The position numbers were made by a program, and so were the translations under genes. The notes below the pieces were generated by a model. That model worked only from the letters and a program-made list of their open reading frames with translations. It was not told the DNA's origin and ran no database searches. 64,000 nt of DNA from CAVQBP01 sp963848195. GTDB taxonomy: Bacteria; Bacteroidota; Ignavibacteria; Ignavibacteriales; Ignavibacteriaceae. Location of the stretch: contig CAWKCY010000009.1 in assembly GCA_963848195.1 (NCBI GenBank), positions 62,001-126,000 of the forward strand, given 5' to 3'. Each line of letters opens with the position of its first letter. Position 1 is the stretch's first letter. Positions 43,457-52,415 of the stretch are shown here, one piece after another.

Positions 43457-44338
43457 TTATTGTGCTAAAATTTCTTTTATAGATTCTTCTATTCCTTTCT
43501 GTTTAATTCCATAGGATTGAAGCTTGCCGGTATTTAAAGAAACATCCTCGACTATAGGCAAATTTTGGACATCCTCCATAATTATCTTATTAAGCAATCC
43601 TTTATTCAGATTCCCAATATCACAAAGCATTTCTCCAAGTTCGTATCGCGAGACTCTTTCTAATCCGCCAAAGTTAATAATTTCTCCTTTTATATTTAAT
43701 TTTATTAAGGATGAGATTATTTTTGCAGCTTCATATAATGATAGAGGTGTCCGGTATTGATCGCTAAAAAGTTTAACTACTTTATTTTCTTTTAAATTGT
43801 TGTACATATTATGGAAATGACATTTTGAATGGTTTAATCCGAAACCATAAAGTAGGGCTGTTCTTAGAATAAGATAATTGTCTAAAGTCTCCTGTATCTT
43901 TGTCTCACCCATTAGTTTGGTTTCAGCATATAAGGAAATAGGAATTAACTTGGAAAGTTCATTTAACATTGAACCGCGATATCCTGCGTATACAAGATCA
44001 GTGGAAAGATAAATTAACTTTGCATTTACCTTTTCACTTTGTTCTGCTATTATTTTTGTTGCATTCACGTTTGTTTTATAAACTTCTTTTGCAGACAATT
44101 TTTCGGAAAGCATCGGAGTTGAAATTGCTGCAGTATGAATTATAATATTAGGAGCATAATTCTTCGATCAGTTTTGAACTAAATTTTCAAAATCTGTAAT
44201 ATCAATCTTAAAGGAATTAAATTCCCCGCAATTACCTGGATGCTGATTATAGAGTGTTAAGATTTCATACTCTTTTGAAAGTTCAATATTCAAATATTGT
44301 CCTAGAAGACCACTGCCGCCAGTTATCAAAACTTTCAT
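43457..44338 (-). pseudogene. rmlD: dTDP-4-dehydrorhamnose reductase-like gene, interrupted
   Basis: SDR enzyme of the RmlD type. The frame opens at 44338 with MKVLITGGSGLLGQY (NAD(P) motif GGxGxxG) and runs 56 codons to an in-frame TGA at 44168-44170. It resumes in the same frame with SKNYAPNIIIHTAAISTP into 218 codons from 44113, with STDLVYAG and YAETKLMGE (YxxxK). Reading AAAACTGATCGAAGAATTAT with one A added and one T removed would give KLIEEYAPN, a better family match, so two base-call errors are possible. As it stands the gene is broken. It would make dTDP-rhamnose together with rfbB nearby; rmlA and rmlC are not in the window. Confidence 0.75.
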
Positions 44339-44588
44339 AAATACTATCTCCTCATTGATTTGGATTCTAATAATAAATTAAATTATTAAATGTTTTATTA
44401 TTAAATATTTTTTTGAAAAATATGCCAAACTAAAAGCAATTGTCACAATTGTACAATAATACCGATTGTAACATCTAAGCTTTAGAAATATTTAATTGAG
44501 CTTAAAAGATGCAAAATATTAGAGCATAATTACCTTTGCTTTTTCTACCCACTTTGGTAAATTTAGAACTTCATAAAAAAAATATAAT

Positions 44589-45365
44589 ATGAGAAAATTC
44601 ATAATAATATTAGCGATATTGTTCATAAATCAGATAATCTCTGCTCAGGAAGCCAGGTATTATGATGCTCCTTTTGGAGGGGGAGGTGGTTTTACTCCCG
44701 GTTGGATATTTCCAAAATTTGATGAATTGAATAAGGAATTAAAGCAGTTCGGCATACCTGAATTTAATAATAGCGGATTTTTTACCAGCGGCGGCGGCGG
44801 TTTCATTTACTTGGGTTTTATTAAAAATTTGAGGGTAGGGGGGATGGGATTCGGAGGCTCAAAATCAGTTTCAGGAACCGGCAGTACAGTTATACCTATT
44901 GATAAACTTTATGCTAATAATTATCAACAGGATATTTTAAACAAAGAAGCTGACTATTCTATTGGAGGGGGAGGTTTTACCATCGAATATACTTTGCCGT
45001 TTGTTAGAACATTCGGAATATCTTTAGGTACTATAATTGGCGGCGGTAGTATGCAAATAGATATTTATAAAAACAGCGGCCCTTTTTCATGGGATAATGT
45101 TTGGACTGATATTACATCACCGGTTTCATCAATAAATACACACAGGACCATTAAAAATTCTTTTTGGTTTTTCACCCCAACATTAAATATTGATATCCCG
45201 TTTCTCAGATTTATGATATTCAGAATTGGCGGAGGATATCATTTAACATTTGCTAATAGCTGGAAAATAGACAATGATAATGATTTATCGAATGTGCCTT
45301 CAAACTTAAATGGAAATAGTTTCTATATTCAAACAGGTCTATTATTCGGATTTTTCTCATTATAG
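44589..45365 (+). CDS. Exported glycine-rich outer membrane protein, unrecognised
   Basis: A 258-aa protein with a signal peptide (about 1-19, ending ISAQE). Rich in glycine and aromatic residues in alternating strands (FGGGGGFTPGW, FFTSGGGGFIYLGF), ending LLFGFFSL with an aromatic-rich C-terminus, so it is probably an outer membrane beta-barrel. I do not recognise a family. The rfbB start follows 7 bp after the stop. It may be an accessory of surface polysaccharide export given rfbB and the SLBB gene downstream, but this is only positional. Confidence 0.6.
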   Translation: MRKFIIILAILFINQIISAQEARYYDAPFGGGGGFTPGWIFPKFDELNKELKQFGIPEFNNSGFFTSGGGGFIYLGFIKNLRVGGMGFGGSKSVSGTGSTVIPIDKLYANNYQQDILNKEADYSIGGGGFTIEYTLPFVRTFGISLGTIIGGGSMQIDIYKNSGPFSWDNVWTDITSPVSSINTHRTIKNSFWFFTPTLNIDIPFLRFMIFRIGGGYHLTFANSWKIDNDNDLSNVPSNLNGNSFYIQTGLLFGFFSL

Positions 45366-45372
45366 GAGTTCA

Positions 45373-46383
45373 ATGAAAAATATTCTAATTACAGGGGGAG
45401 CAGGTTTTATAGGGAGCAATTTTATAAATCAGATTCTAAATGAAAGAGATGATTATTATTTAGTAAATCTGGACAAACTGACGTACGCCGGGAATCTTGA
45501 AAATCTTAAACAGTCCGAAAAGAAAAAAAATTACAGGTTTGAAAAAGGAGATATAACAAATAATGAGTTTGTTTCTTACTTATTTGAAAAGCATAAAATA
45601 AAATATGTTATAAATTTTGCTGCTGAATCACATGTTGATAGAAGCATTCTAGGTTCAGAAATATTTTTTAGAACAAACGTTATCGGAACCAATATTTTAT
45701 TGGAAGCAGCCAGAAAATTTGAAGTAGAAAAATTTGTTCAGGTATCAACAGATGAAGTTTACGGGAGTCTTGGAGCGGAAGGCCTTTTTACCGAAACTAC
45801 ATCACTTTCACCTAATAGCCCTTATTCTTCCAGCAAAGCTTCTGCAGACCTTATGGCCCTGGCATTTTATCATACTTACGGATTGCCCGTCACAATTACC
45901 AGATGTTCGAATAATTATGGGCCTTATCAGTTCCCTGAAAAACTGATTCCTTTAATGATAATCAATGCAATGAATAACAAAAAATTACCCGTTTACGGTG
46001 ACGGTTTATATGTGAGGGATTGGATTTTTGTTCATGATCATAATAAGGCTATTAACCTTGTTTTTGAAAAAGGAAATGCTGGAGAAGTATATAACATTGG
46101 TGCAAGCAATGAAATGCAGAATATTAAAATAATAAAATTAATTTTGGAATATCTCAATAAACCGGAAGATCTTATTGAGTATGTAAAAGATCGTCCAGGA
46201 CATGATCGCCGGTATGCAATAGATTCCGCTAAAATAAAAAGAGAGTTGAACTGGAAACCCGAATTTTCTTTTCAAGAAGCCATAAAACGGACAATAGATT
46301 GGTATATCGAGAATAAGGAGTGGTGGGGAAGAATTATTTCGGGAGAATATCAGGATTATTATAAAATTCAATATCAACAATAA
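45373..46383 (+). CDS. rfbB: dTDP-glucose 4,6-dehydratase
   Basis: A 336-aa extended SDR enzyme making dTDP-4-keto-6-deoxyglucose, the branch point to dTDP-rhamnose. Motifs: ITGGAGFIGSNF (NAD), VSTDEVYGSL (active-site T/D/E), YSSSKASAD (YxxxK) and the RCSNNYGPYQFPEKLIP block. The frame opens upstream at 45310, but ATG at 45373 has AGGAG five nt upstream and gives the family N-terminus, so it is chosen. rmlD lies 1 kb upstream on the other strand and is broken, so the end product is uncertain. Confidence 0.95.
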   Translation: MKNILITGGAGFIGSNFINQILNERDDYYLVNLDKLTYAGNLENLKQSEKKKNYRFEKGDITNNEFVSYLFEKHKIKYVINFAAESHVDRSILGSEIFFRTNVIGTNILLEAARKFEVEKFVQVSTDEVYGSLGAEGLFTETTSLSPNSPYSSSKASADLMALAFYHTYGLPVTITRCSNNYGPYQFPEKLIPLMIINAMNNKKLPVYGDGLYVRDWIFVHDHNKAINLVFEKGNAGEVYNIGASNEMQNIKIIKLILEYLNKPEDLIEYVKDRPGHDRRYAIDSAKIKRELNWKPEFSFQEAIKRTIDWYIENKEWWGRIISGEYQDYYKIQYQQ

Positions 46384-46402
46384 ATTAAATGTTCGTAAAA
46401 AG

Positions 46403-47845
46403 ATGAAAAAATACTTTATTGTCATAGTACTTTTGTATGCTGCTTTAAGTAAGGCTCAGGATATAAATAATAACAGCAAAATTGATCAAAGTACATTAAT
46501 GAATGCAGCAGCAATCAGTGTCACTATTGGAGGCAATTTTATTATTACCGGTACATTTTCCGCGTTGATTACTGAAAGGGTGGATCAGTTTGTCACAAGA
46601 ATGTATAATGAAGCCAAGCTAAGAGCAGAAGGAAATATTACCGACCTGTATACACTGCAGACTTTGGAAAAAGAATTTAAAAAATATTCCTTACGGAATA
46701 TTACTTTAAAAAGAGCAAATGGAGAAATAAAAAAACTCGATCTTATAAAGTTTAGAAAAACAGGGGATTTTTCTAATAATCCTTATTTAAAAAATGATGA
46801 TGTTTTAATATTTGCCCCGGCAGATCTGGATAGAGATTTTTTTACTGTTTCCGGTGCAGTTAATAATCCTAACAAATTTAATTATGTCGATGGAGACAAA
46901 CTTTCCGATGCACTGGATTTGGCTGATGGGATTAATAAAGCTTATGAAAATGTCGATTCGGTGGAAATCGACAGACTAAGCTATGATGGAAATACATTAA
47001 ATACTTTAAAAGTTGGAATAAATAGTGATATCCCTTTGAAACGCGGGGATAGGATAATAGTCCTCGCAGATGAAACTCAAAGAAAGGATTTTAAGGTTTT
47101 AGTGCTCGGTGAAGTTAAACGTCCAGGAGAAATTCCTATTACAAAAGATAACACTTCAATTCAGGATGCAATCATTGCTGCAGGTGGTTTTACTAAGGAT
47201 GCTTCACTTAAAAGAGCAAAATTAATAAGAGGAACAAATATAAGGTTTATATTAGAAAAAGAGTTTGGAATTGACCTTGAAAAACGATCTGATTTTTTTA
47301 AAGATTATCCGAATCAAATTCTTTATAAATTTGAAAGAGATAAGATGTTAAGAATGTCAACTCTTACAGAAGAGGATACAGCATTCTTCTTTGTTGATGA
47401 TGCCATTAGACAAATGTTAAATGAGGTAACGCTTGATTTCGATAGTGTTTTGGATAATGATTCAAGAGTTGGAAATTTGAAATTAAGAGACAATGATGTA
47501 ATTATAATCCCTCAAAAAATAAATACTGTCTATGTTTTTGGTCAGGTAAATTCACCAGGAAATATCAGATATGTAGAAGGTAAAGATTACAAATATTACA
47601 TTAATAGAGTCGGTGGTTTAGGTGATTTAGCTAATGATGGAGAAATTTCTATAATAAAAGCAGAGACAAAAGAATGGATTCCGGCTGATAATAAAAATGT
47701 TTCTATAGAAAACGGTGATTTTATTTATGTCCCTAAAAATCCTGCTCATTCGTTTAATTATTACGTAGGGGTTGTGGGCAGATATTTAGGCATCGTTGGC
47801 AGTATTGCGACAGTTATTCTGCTCTTAGTCCAATTTAATAAATAA
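46403..47845 (+). CDS. SLBB-domain polysaccharide export protein
   Basis: A 480-aa exported protein with a signal peptide (about 1-18, ending SKAQ) and a C-terminal membrane helix (about 455-475). At least three SLBB-type repeats are visible (FFTVSGAVNNPNKF, VLVLGEVKRPGEIP, VYVFGQVNSPGNIR), the fold of Wza-type outer membrane export proteins. A classical N-terminal Poly_export motif (YRLGPGD) is not seen, so it is a divergent member. It follows rfbB by 19 bp, consistent with surface polysaccharide work. The next gene starts 26 bp later but belongs to a different pathway. Confidence 0.8.
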   Translation: MKKYFIVIVLLYAALSKAQDINNNSKIDQSTLMNAAAISVTIGGNFIITGTFSALITERVDQFVTRMYNEAKLRAEGNITDLYTLQTLEKEFKKYSLRNITLKRANGEIKKLDLIKFRKTGDFSNNPYLKNDDVLIFAPADLDRDFFTVSGAVNNPNKFNYVDGDKLSDALDLADGINKAYENVDSVEIDRLSYDGNTLNTLKVGINSDIPLKRGDRIIVLADETQRKDFKVLVLGEVKRPGEIPITKDNTSIQDAIIAAGGFTKDASLKRAKLIRGTNIRFILEKEFGIDLEKRSDFFKDYPNQILYKFERDKMLRMSTLTEEDTAFFFVDDAIRQMLNEVTLDFDSVLDNDSRVGNLKLRDNDVIIIPQKINTVYVFGQVNSPGNIRYVEGKDYKYYINRVGGLGDLANDGEISIIKAETKEWIPADNKNVSIENGDFIYVPKNPAHSFNYYVGVVGRYLGIVGSIATVILLLVQFNK

Positions 47846-47871
47846 TTGATTTTATTAAAACCTGAAGAATT

Positions 47872-48279
47872 TTGTTTAGTGTAAAAAAGAGAATAAATTT
47901 TTTTGACTGCGACCCTGCAGGGATTTTTTTCTTTGCAAGAGTCTATGAACTTTGTCATTCTTCTTATGAAGAAATGATTCAAAGTTTTAATCTAAATGAA
48001 GATTACTGGACTAACGAGAAGTATATAGTCCCAATTCTAAAAAGCGAAGCATCATATCATAAACCAATTAAATATGGAGAAACAGTAACTGTAGAAATTC
48101 ATGTGAATAATTTAAGGACTTCTTCTTTTGAACTTAATTATGAAATCAAGAATGCGGAAAGAGAAATTTGCACAAAGGTAAAGACAGTTCATATATTTGT
48201 TAATAAAAATACATGGCAGAAAATAGAAATAGTTGAAAATGTTAAGAAAGGTTTAGAAAAAATATTAGTCGGTAAATAG
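47872..48279 (+). CDS. Hotdog thioesterase, likely DHNA-CoA thioesterase
   Basis: A 135-aa hotdog-fold thioesterase of the 4-hydroxybenzoyl-CoA type. FFDCDPAGIFFFARVYELCH carries the catalytic Asp (DxDPAGxxFF...E) of this group. It lies tail to tail with menE, overlapping its 3' end by 15 nt, next to the six-gene men cluster. That position makes the DHNA-CoA hydrolysis step of menaquinone synthesis (MenI role) its most likely job. A general acyl-CoA thioesterase is the alternative. TTG start; no strong ribosome-binding site. Confidence 0.72.
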   Translation: MFSVKKRINFFDCDPAGIFFFARVYELCHSSYEEMIQSFNLNEDYWTNEKYIVPILKSEASYHKPIKYGETVTVEIHVNNLRTSSFELNYEIKNAEREICTKVKTVHIFVNKNTWQKIEIVENVKKGLEKILVGK

Positions 48280-49719
48280 GGAATTTAATAGCTTTTCTTT
48301 TTTAACTTTTCCCAGCGTTGATCTGGGAATTTCATTAATAAAGTAAATTTTTCTTGGGATTTTATATGCGGGTAATTTATTACTTAGAAATACTTTCAAC
48401 TTGGAAGGAGTGATTTTCATATCTTTCCTAAGAACAATTGCAGCCGAAACTTCCTGTCCCCATTTATTGTGTTCTGTACCAAATATGAAGACATCTTTAA
48501 CAAAAGGGTGGGTTAAAATAACCGATTCAACTTCTTTAGGGACTATATTCTCACCACCTGAAACAATCAAATCATTTCTTCTAGCTTCAATAAATAAATA
48601 GTCATCTTTATCTTTGAACCCTATATCACCAGTATAATAAAACTTATTAATTAATTTGGAGGAAGTATCCTCCGGATTTTTATAATATCCCTTTGTTACA
48701 GCTGTGCTTTTAACAATAACTTCTCCTAAAACATTTATAGGTACTTTTTCTTTCTTTTCGTTTACAATTAAAATTTTGTTTGGATGCAAAGCCTTTCCGG
48801 AAGAACCAGGCTTATCAATAATTTCATTATAGGGAATGGCGGAAACAAAAGAGGATACTTCCGTAGAACCATAAACTTTTGTAATTTTCCAACCTTTCTT
48901 TATGGCTTTTACCGATAAATCTTCAGATGTAAATCCTCCACCAATTAAAATGTTTTTCAATTCCTTATTTGGTTTTATATTTTTCTCAATTAATAACTGT
49001 AACTGAGCCGAAACAAAAGATGCCAGTGTTGGTTTATCTTTTTTTAGAGAAGAGATAATATCTTCAATTTTTAATGAATTAGGGATGATTAAAGAAGCAC
49101 CCGACAGGCAGGCTCTTATAAAAATTGAAAAACCTCCGATATGATAAAATGGTAAACTTGCCAGCCATCTGTCGTTTTCATTTTGATTTAATATCTGATT
49201 ACCTATTCTGAAACTTTCCATTAAGTTTTCAAAGGTCAATATGACAGCTTTACTTTTACCTGATGAACCTGATGTAAACATCAGTAAAGCAGTCTCTTTT
49301 TTATTATATTTTTTATTTACTGCAGTAATTGCAGTATTATATTTAAATGGGAAATGAATAATTCTGCAGGTATGCTTCGTAATTTTAATTTGCAAATTTT
49401 TAATTATAAGGATAAATTTGCAGTCTGCAAACGCAATCTGCTCTTCAATTTCTCTGGTTAATAGTTTTATATTAATGGGAACAGGTACTGCTTTTAACTT
49501 CCAGAGAGAGAATGTTATTGAAATAAAATCAGGATTATTATCGCTTAAGATTGCAACATTATCTCCTTCTTTAATTCCCTTTACTGCTAAACCGGATGAA
49601 ATTTCATTTACATATTTATTAAAATTCTCATAGGATATTTTATTCCCGCCATGTAAGATGAATAAAGATTTATCGTCAGTTGCTCTGAAATTTTTATTAA
49701 ATTTATTAAAAAGATTCAT
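48265..49719 (-). CDS. menE: o-Succinylbenzoate-CoA ligase
   Basis: A 484-aa ANL-superfamily ligase that activates o-succinylbenzoate for menaquinone synthesis. Motifs: LLMFTSGSSGKSKAVIL (P-loop, about 144-160), VYGSTEVSS (about 281-289), the YTGDIGF Asp and a C-terminal Lys region STLGKVKKEKL. Length agrees with other MenE proteins. It is last in the menF-D-H-B-A-E run, 13 bp after menA. Substrate identity rests on the men context. Confidence 0.9.
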   Translation of the reverse strand: MNLFNKFNKNFRATDDKSLFILHGGNKISYENFNKYVNEISSGLAVKGIKEGDNVAILSDNNPDFISITFSLWKLKAVPVPINIKLLTREIEEQIAFADCKFILIIKNLQIKITKHTCRIIHFPFKYNTAITAVNKKYNKKETALLMFTSGSSGKSKAVILTFENLMESFRIGNQILNQNENDRWLASLPFYHIGGFSIFIRACLSGASLIIPNSLKIEDIISSLKKDKPTLASFVSAQLQLLIEKNIKPNKELKNILIGGGFTSEDLSVKAIKKGWKITKVYGSTEVSSFVSAIPYNEIIDKPGSSGKALHPNKILIVNEKKEKVPINVLGEVIVKSTAVTKGYYKNPEDTSSKLINKFYYTGDIGFKDKDDYLFIEARRNDLIVSGGENIVPKEVESVILTHPFVKDVFIFGTEHNKWGQEVSAAIVLRKDMKITPSKLKVFLSNKLPAYKIPRKIYFINEIPRSTLGKVKKEKLLNSLFTD

Positions 49720-49732
49720 AAAACTGGATAAT

Positions 49733-50614
49733 TTACAAAGCTAATCCAATTGAAAAGAGGATTCCGAATAAAGCCGATAATTTTGCAGCAAGTTCTAAAG
49801 TTTTATTCAGTTCGGTGCCGTTTAATTTATACAGCATTACTATAATTTTATAAGCGGCAGGGAAAGTAAAATATGGAAGGAATATCAGAATTGAATAATT
49901 GAAAAATATATATAATACTGCCGGAATTAAGAAAGAAATTAGCGTTAATGAAATGAATTGATAACGGGTAAATGTTTTTCCGAATTTTACTGCAAGAGTA
50001 AATTTTCCGGCAGCTTTATCTTCCTCGATATCTCTATAATTATTTACAACTAATATATTTGTAATTAATGCTCCAACAGGGACAGAGGCTATAAAAGAAA
50101 CTAATGAAAGATTTTTGGTGTGCAAATAATAAGTTCCAACAGTACCAACTATTCCAAAAAACATAAATACGAAAATATCACCTAGTCCATTATATGCAAG
50201 AGGAAACGGTCCGGCAGTATAAGCAAGGCCAGCAAGGATAGACAGAATACCAATTATTAAGATTACTAGTCCTCCTTTATAGACTAAAAATAGGCCGAGC
50301 AAAAAAGCCAATCCAAAACTTACTATAATTCCAATCTTCATTTCCTTTACTGAAATTAAACCGGATGCAAGCACACGTCTAGGACCTTTCCGTTTCTCAT
50401 TATCTGCACCATTTACATAATCATAAAGATCATTAGCATAATTTGTTCCTATTTGTATTAAAACTGAACAAATAAGAGCAACCACAGTGTAAATTATTAC
50501 TAATTTCCCTTCATTAAATGCCACCGCAGAACCAACCATAACAGGAACTAAAGCAGCTAAAAGAGTTTTCGGACGGCTGGCTATTATCCAGTATTTTATT
50601 TTATCATTATTCAT
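49733..50614 (-). CDS. menA: 1,4-Dihydroxy-2-naphthoate polyprenyltransferase
   Basis: A 293-aa UbiA-family membrane enzyme joining DHNA to a polyprenyl chain, giving demethylmenaquinone. Asp motif NDLYDYVNGAD (N61-D62-D65) and a second Asp-rich loop (VVNNYRDIEEDKAAGK) bind Mg-diphosphate. About nine helices. It lies between menB and menE. The methyltransferase MenG/UbiE is not in this window. Confidence 0.93.
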   Translation of the reverse strand: MNNDKIKYWIIASRPKTLLAALVPVMVGSAVAFNEGKLVIIYTVVALICSVLIQIGTNYANDLYDYVNGADNEKRKGPRRVLASGLISVKEMKIGIIVSFGLAFLLGLFLVYKGGLVILIIGILSILAGLAYTAGPFPLAYNGLGDIFVFMFFGIVGTVGTYYLHTKNLSLVSFIASVPVGALITNILVVNNYRDIEEDKAAGKFTLAVKFGKTFTRYQFISLTLISFLIPAVLYIFFNYSILIFLPYFTFPAAYKIIVMLYKLNGTELNKTLELAAKLSALFGILFSIGLAL

Positions 50615-50638
50615 AAAATCATAAAGTAATTTAATTTA

Positions 50639-51472
50639 TTATGGTAATTTAGGAAATTTATTGAACTCAGGCTTTCTTTTTTCGAGGTAAGCTTTTTTAC
50701 CTTCCTGAGCTTCATCGCTCATGTAATAAAGCAAAGTTGCATTGCCAGCTAATTCCTGTATTCCTGATTGACCATCCAGCTCAGCATTAAAAGCTGATTT
50801 TAGTAATCTAATAGCCATCGAACTGTGCTGCAAAATTCTTTTAGCCCATTCAATTCCTTCTTTTTCAAGCATTTCAACTGTAACTACTTTATTCACCAGT
50901 CCCATTTTTTCTGCTTCTATAGCACTATATTGATTGCACAAATACCAAATTTCCCGTGCTTTTTTTTGTCCGACAATTCTAGCTAGGTAGCTTGAACCGA
51001 AACCACCATCAAAACTTCCTACTTTCGGGCCGGTCTGACCAAATATTGCATTATCGGCAGCAATAGTTAAATCGCAAACTACATGCAATACATGTCCTCC
51101 GCCGATAGCATATCCTGCAACTAGTGCAATCACTACTTTAGGGATACTTCTAATTAACTTCTGAAGATCCAGAACATTTAGTCTCGGGACACCCTCTCTA
51201 TCTACATAACCTTTGTCTCCTCTGATTTTCTGATCTCCTCCTGAGCAAAAAGCATATTTACCATCTTTAGCAGGTCCATATCCTGTTAAAAGAATTACCC
51301 CTATCTTCTGATCCTCACGGGCATCCGAAAAGGCATTATACATTTCCGCTACGGTTTCCGGACGGAATGCATTTCTTACTTCAGGACGATTAATTGTAAT
51401 TTTGGCTATACCGTCCATTTTTTCGTAAATAATATCTTCATAATCTTTAACTTTTTTCCATTCAAAGCTCAT
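50639..51472 (-). CDS. menB: 1,4-Dihydroxy-2-naphthoyl-CoA synthase
   Basis: A 277-aa crotonase-fold enzyme closing the second naphthoquinone ring from o-succinylbenzoyl-CoA. CSGGDQKIRG (oxyanion and substrate loop), AGYAIGGGHVLH and GQTGPKVGSFDGGFGS match E. coli MenB closely; the last block is the bicarbonate-type active site. Length fits (E. coli 285). It lies 24 bp before menA on the minus strand and about 90 bp after menH. Confidence 0.96.
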   Translation of the reverse strand: MSFEWKKVKDYEDIIYEKMDGIAKITINRPEVRNAFRPETVAEMYNAFSDAREDQKIGVILLTGYGPAKDGKYAFCSGGDQKIRGDKGYVDREGVPRLNVLDLQKLIRSIPKVVIALVAGYAIGGGHVLHVVCDLTIAADNAIFGQTGPKVGSFDGGFGSSYLARIVGQKKAREIWYLCNQYSAIEAEKMGLVNKVVTVEMLEKEGIEWAKRILQHSSMAIRLLKSAFNAELDGQSGIQELAGNATLLYYMSDEAQEGKKAYLEKRKPEFNKFPKLP

Positions 51473-51563
51473 TTTATAATCCTTTCTTACTTTATAAGCA
51501 AAAATATTGAAAAAATTGAAAAGATAGGCATTAATAATATTATTTGTGAGTTGTGAAGTTTAA

Positions 51564-52406
51564 TTATAGAGAGTCTAAAAAGTTATTAACCGTTTTAATA
51601 AAAGGACCAGGTGTTTCAAGATGTGTATTATGTCCGGAATTTTTTATTGATACATGTTTTGCAGAAGGAAATAGATTTACCATCCGGTTATTAATTAAGC
51701 TGAATTTATCATCCAGGTCTCCTGTAATTAATAAAGTTTTTGATTTGATTATCTTAAGCTGGTCATATAAAGGAATCATTTGTCCGGTTCCAAAACCTTT
51801 TAAAAAAAGAGTTAATCCGGTTTTATTATTGTTTAATTTTAAATCTTTAATTGCTTTGAGTTTTGAATTTGCAAATCTCTTTTGTGTATTAAAAATATCC
51901 TGCTCCATCCAGATATTTATAAATTCTTCAACTGAATGTTTTTCGATGAATTTAGCCAGTTCTTCATCACTTTGTTCTCTGATGTTTCTTTCTTCATCAT
52001 TCTCAATACCGGCTGAAGCACTTTCAAGAATTAAACCTTCAATTTTATCGGGAAAATTTACAGCAAATGAAACTGAAACCCTGCCTCCCATTGAATATCC
52101 GAGTAAAATAAATTTTCCGGTTATAATTTCCTGAGTAATTTTGTTCAATAATTCAACTATTGAAGCCTGAGTATAAAATTTTTCCAGAGGTGGGGAATCA
52201 CTATTACCATGACCTATTATGTCTATAGAATAATAGTTAAATCTTTTTGAGAGATGTGGAATAATTGGCTCCCAGTCTTTAGAGCAACCTGTAAATCCAT
52301 GTATAAGTACTACATTATTTGAACCGGTCTGATCTCCAGTCAAACCTTGAGTATCATTTAAATATTTTTCAAAGTAAATATTTATACCGGAAATATCTAT
52401 AAGCAT
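51564..52406 (-). CDS. menH: 2-Succinyl-6-hydroxy-2,4-cyclohexadiene-1-carboxylate synthase
   Basis: A 280-aa alpha/beta hydrolase that removes pyruvate from the MenD product. Motifs: VVLIHGFTGCSKDW (HG oxyanion loop), nucleophile S105 in LLGYSMGG, and a late NSGHNTHLE His. Family MenH proteins share the GHGxSDSP block seen here (GHGNSDSPP). It lies 9 bp after menD. Without that context one would only call it an alpha/beta hydrolase. Confidence 0.87.
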   Translation of the reverse strand: MLIDISGINIYFEKYLNDTQGLTGDQTGSNNVVLIHGFTGCSKDWEPIIPHLSKRFNYYSIDIIGHGNSDSPPLEKFYTQASIVELLNKITQEIITGKFILLGYSMGGRVSVSFAVNFPDKIEGLILESASAGIENDEERNIREQSDEELAKFIEKHSVEEFINIWMEQDIFNTQKRFANSKLKAIKDLKLNNNKTGLTLFLKGFGTGQMIPLYDQLKIIKSKTLLITGDLDDKFSLINNRMVNLFPSAKHVSIKNSGHNTHLETPGPFIKTVNNFLDSL

Positions 52407-52415
52407 ATAATCATA

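Noticed and set aside
44401..44460. CAATTGT direct repeat near 44438-44455 as an operator
   Set aside because: Short, AT-rich and not repeated elsewhere in the window; chance is likely.
45310..45372. 21-codon N-terminal extension of rfbB
   Set aside because: It overlaps the upstream outer membrane gene, and AGGAG is placed for ATG at 45373.
51553..52134. A 193-codon plus-strand frame opposite menH
   Set aside because: Fully antisense to menH, which has clear motifs and operon context; long antisense frames are expected in AT-rich genes with skewed codon use.
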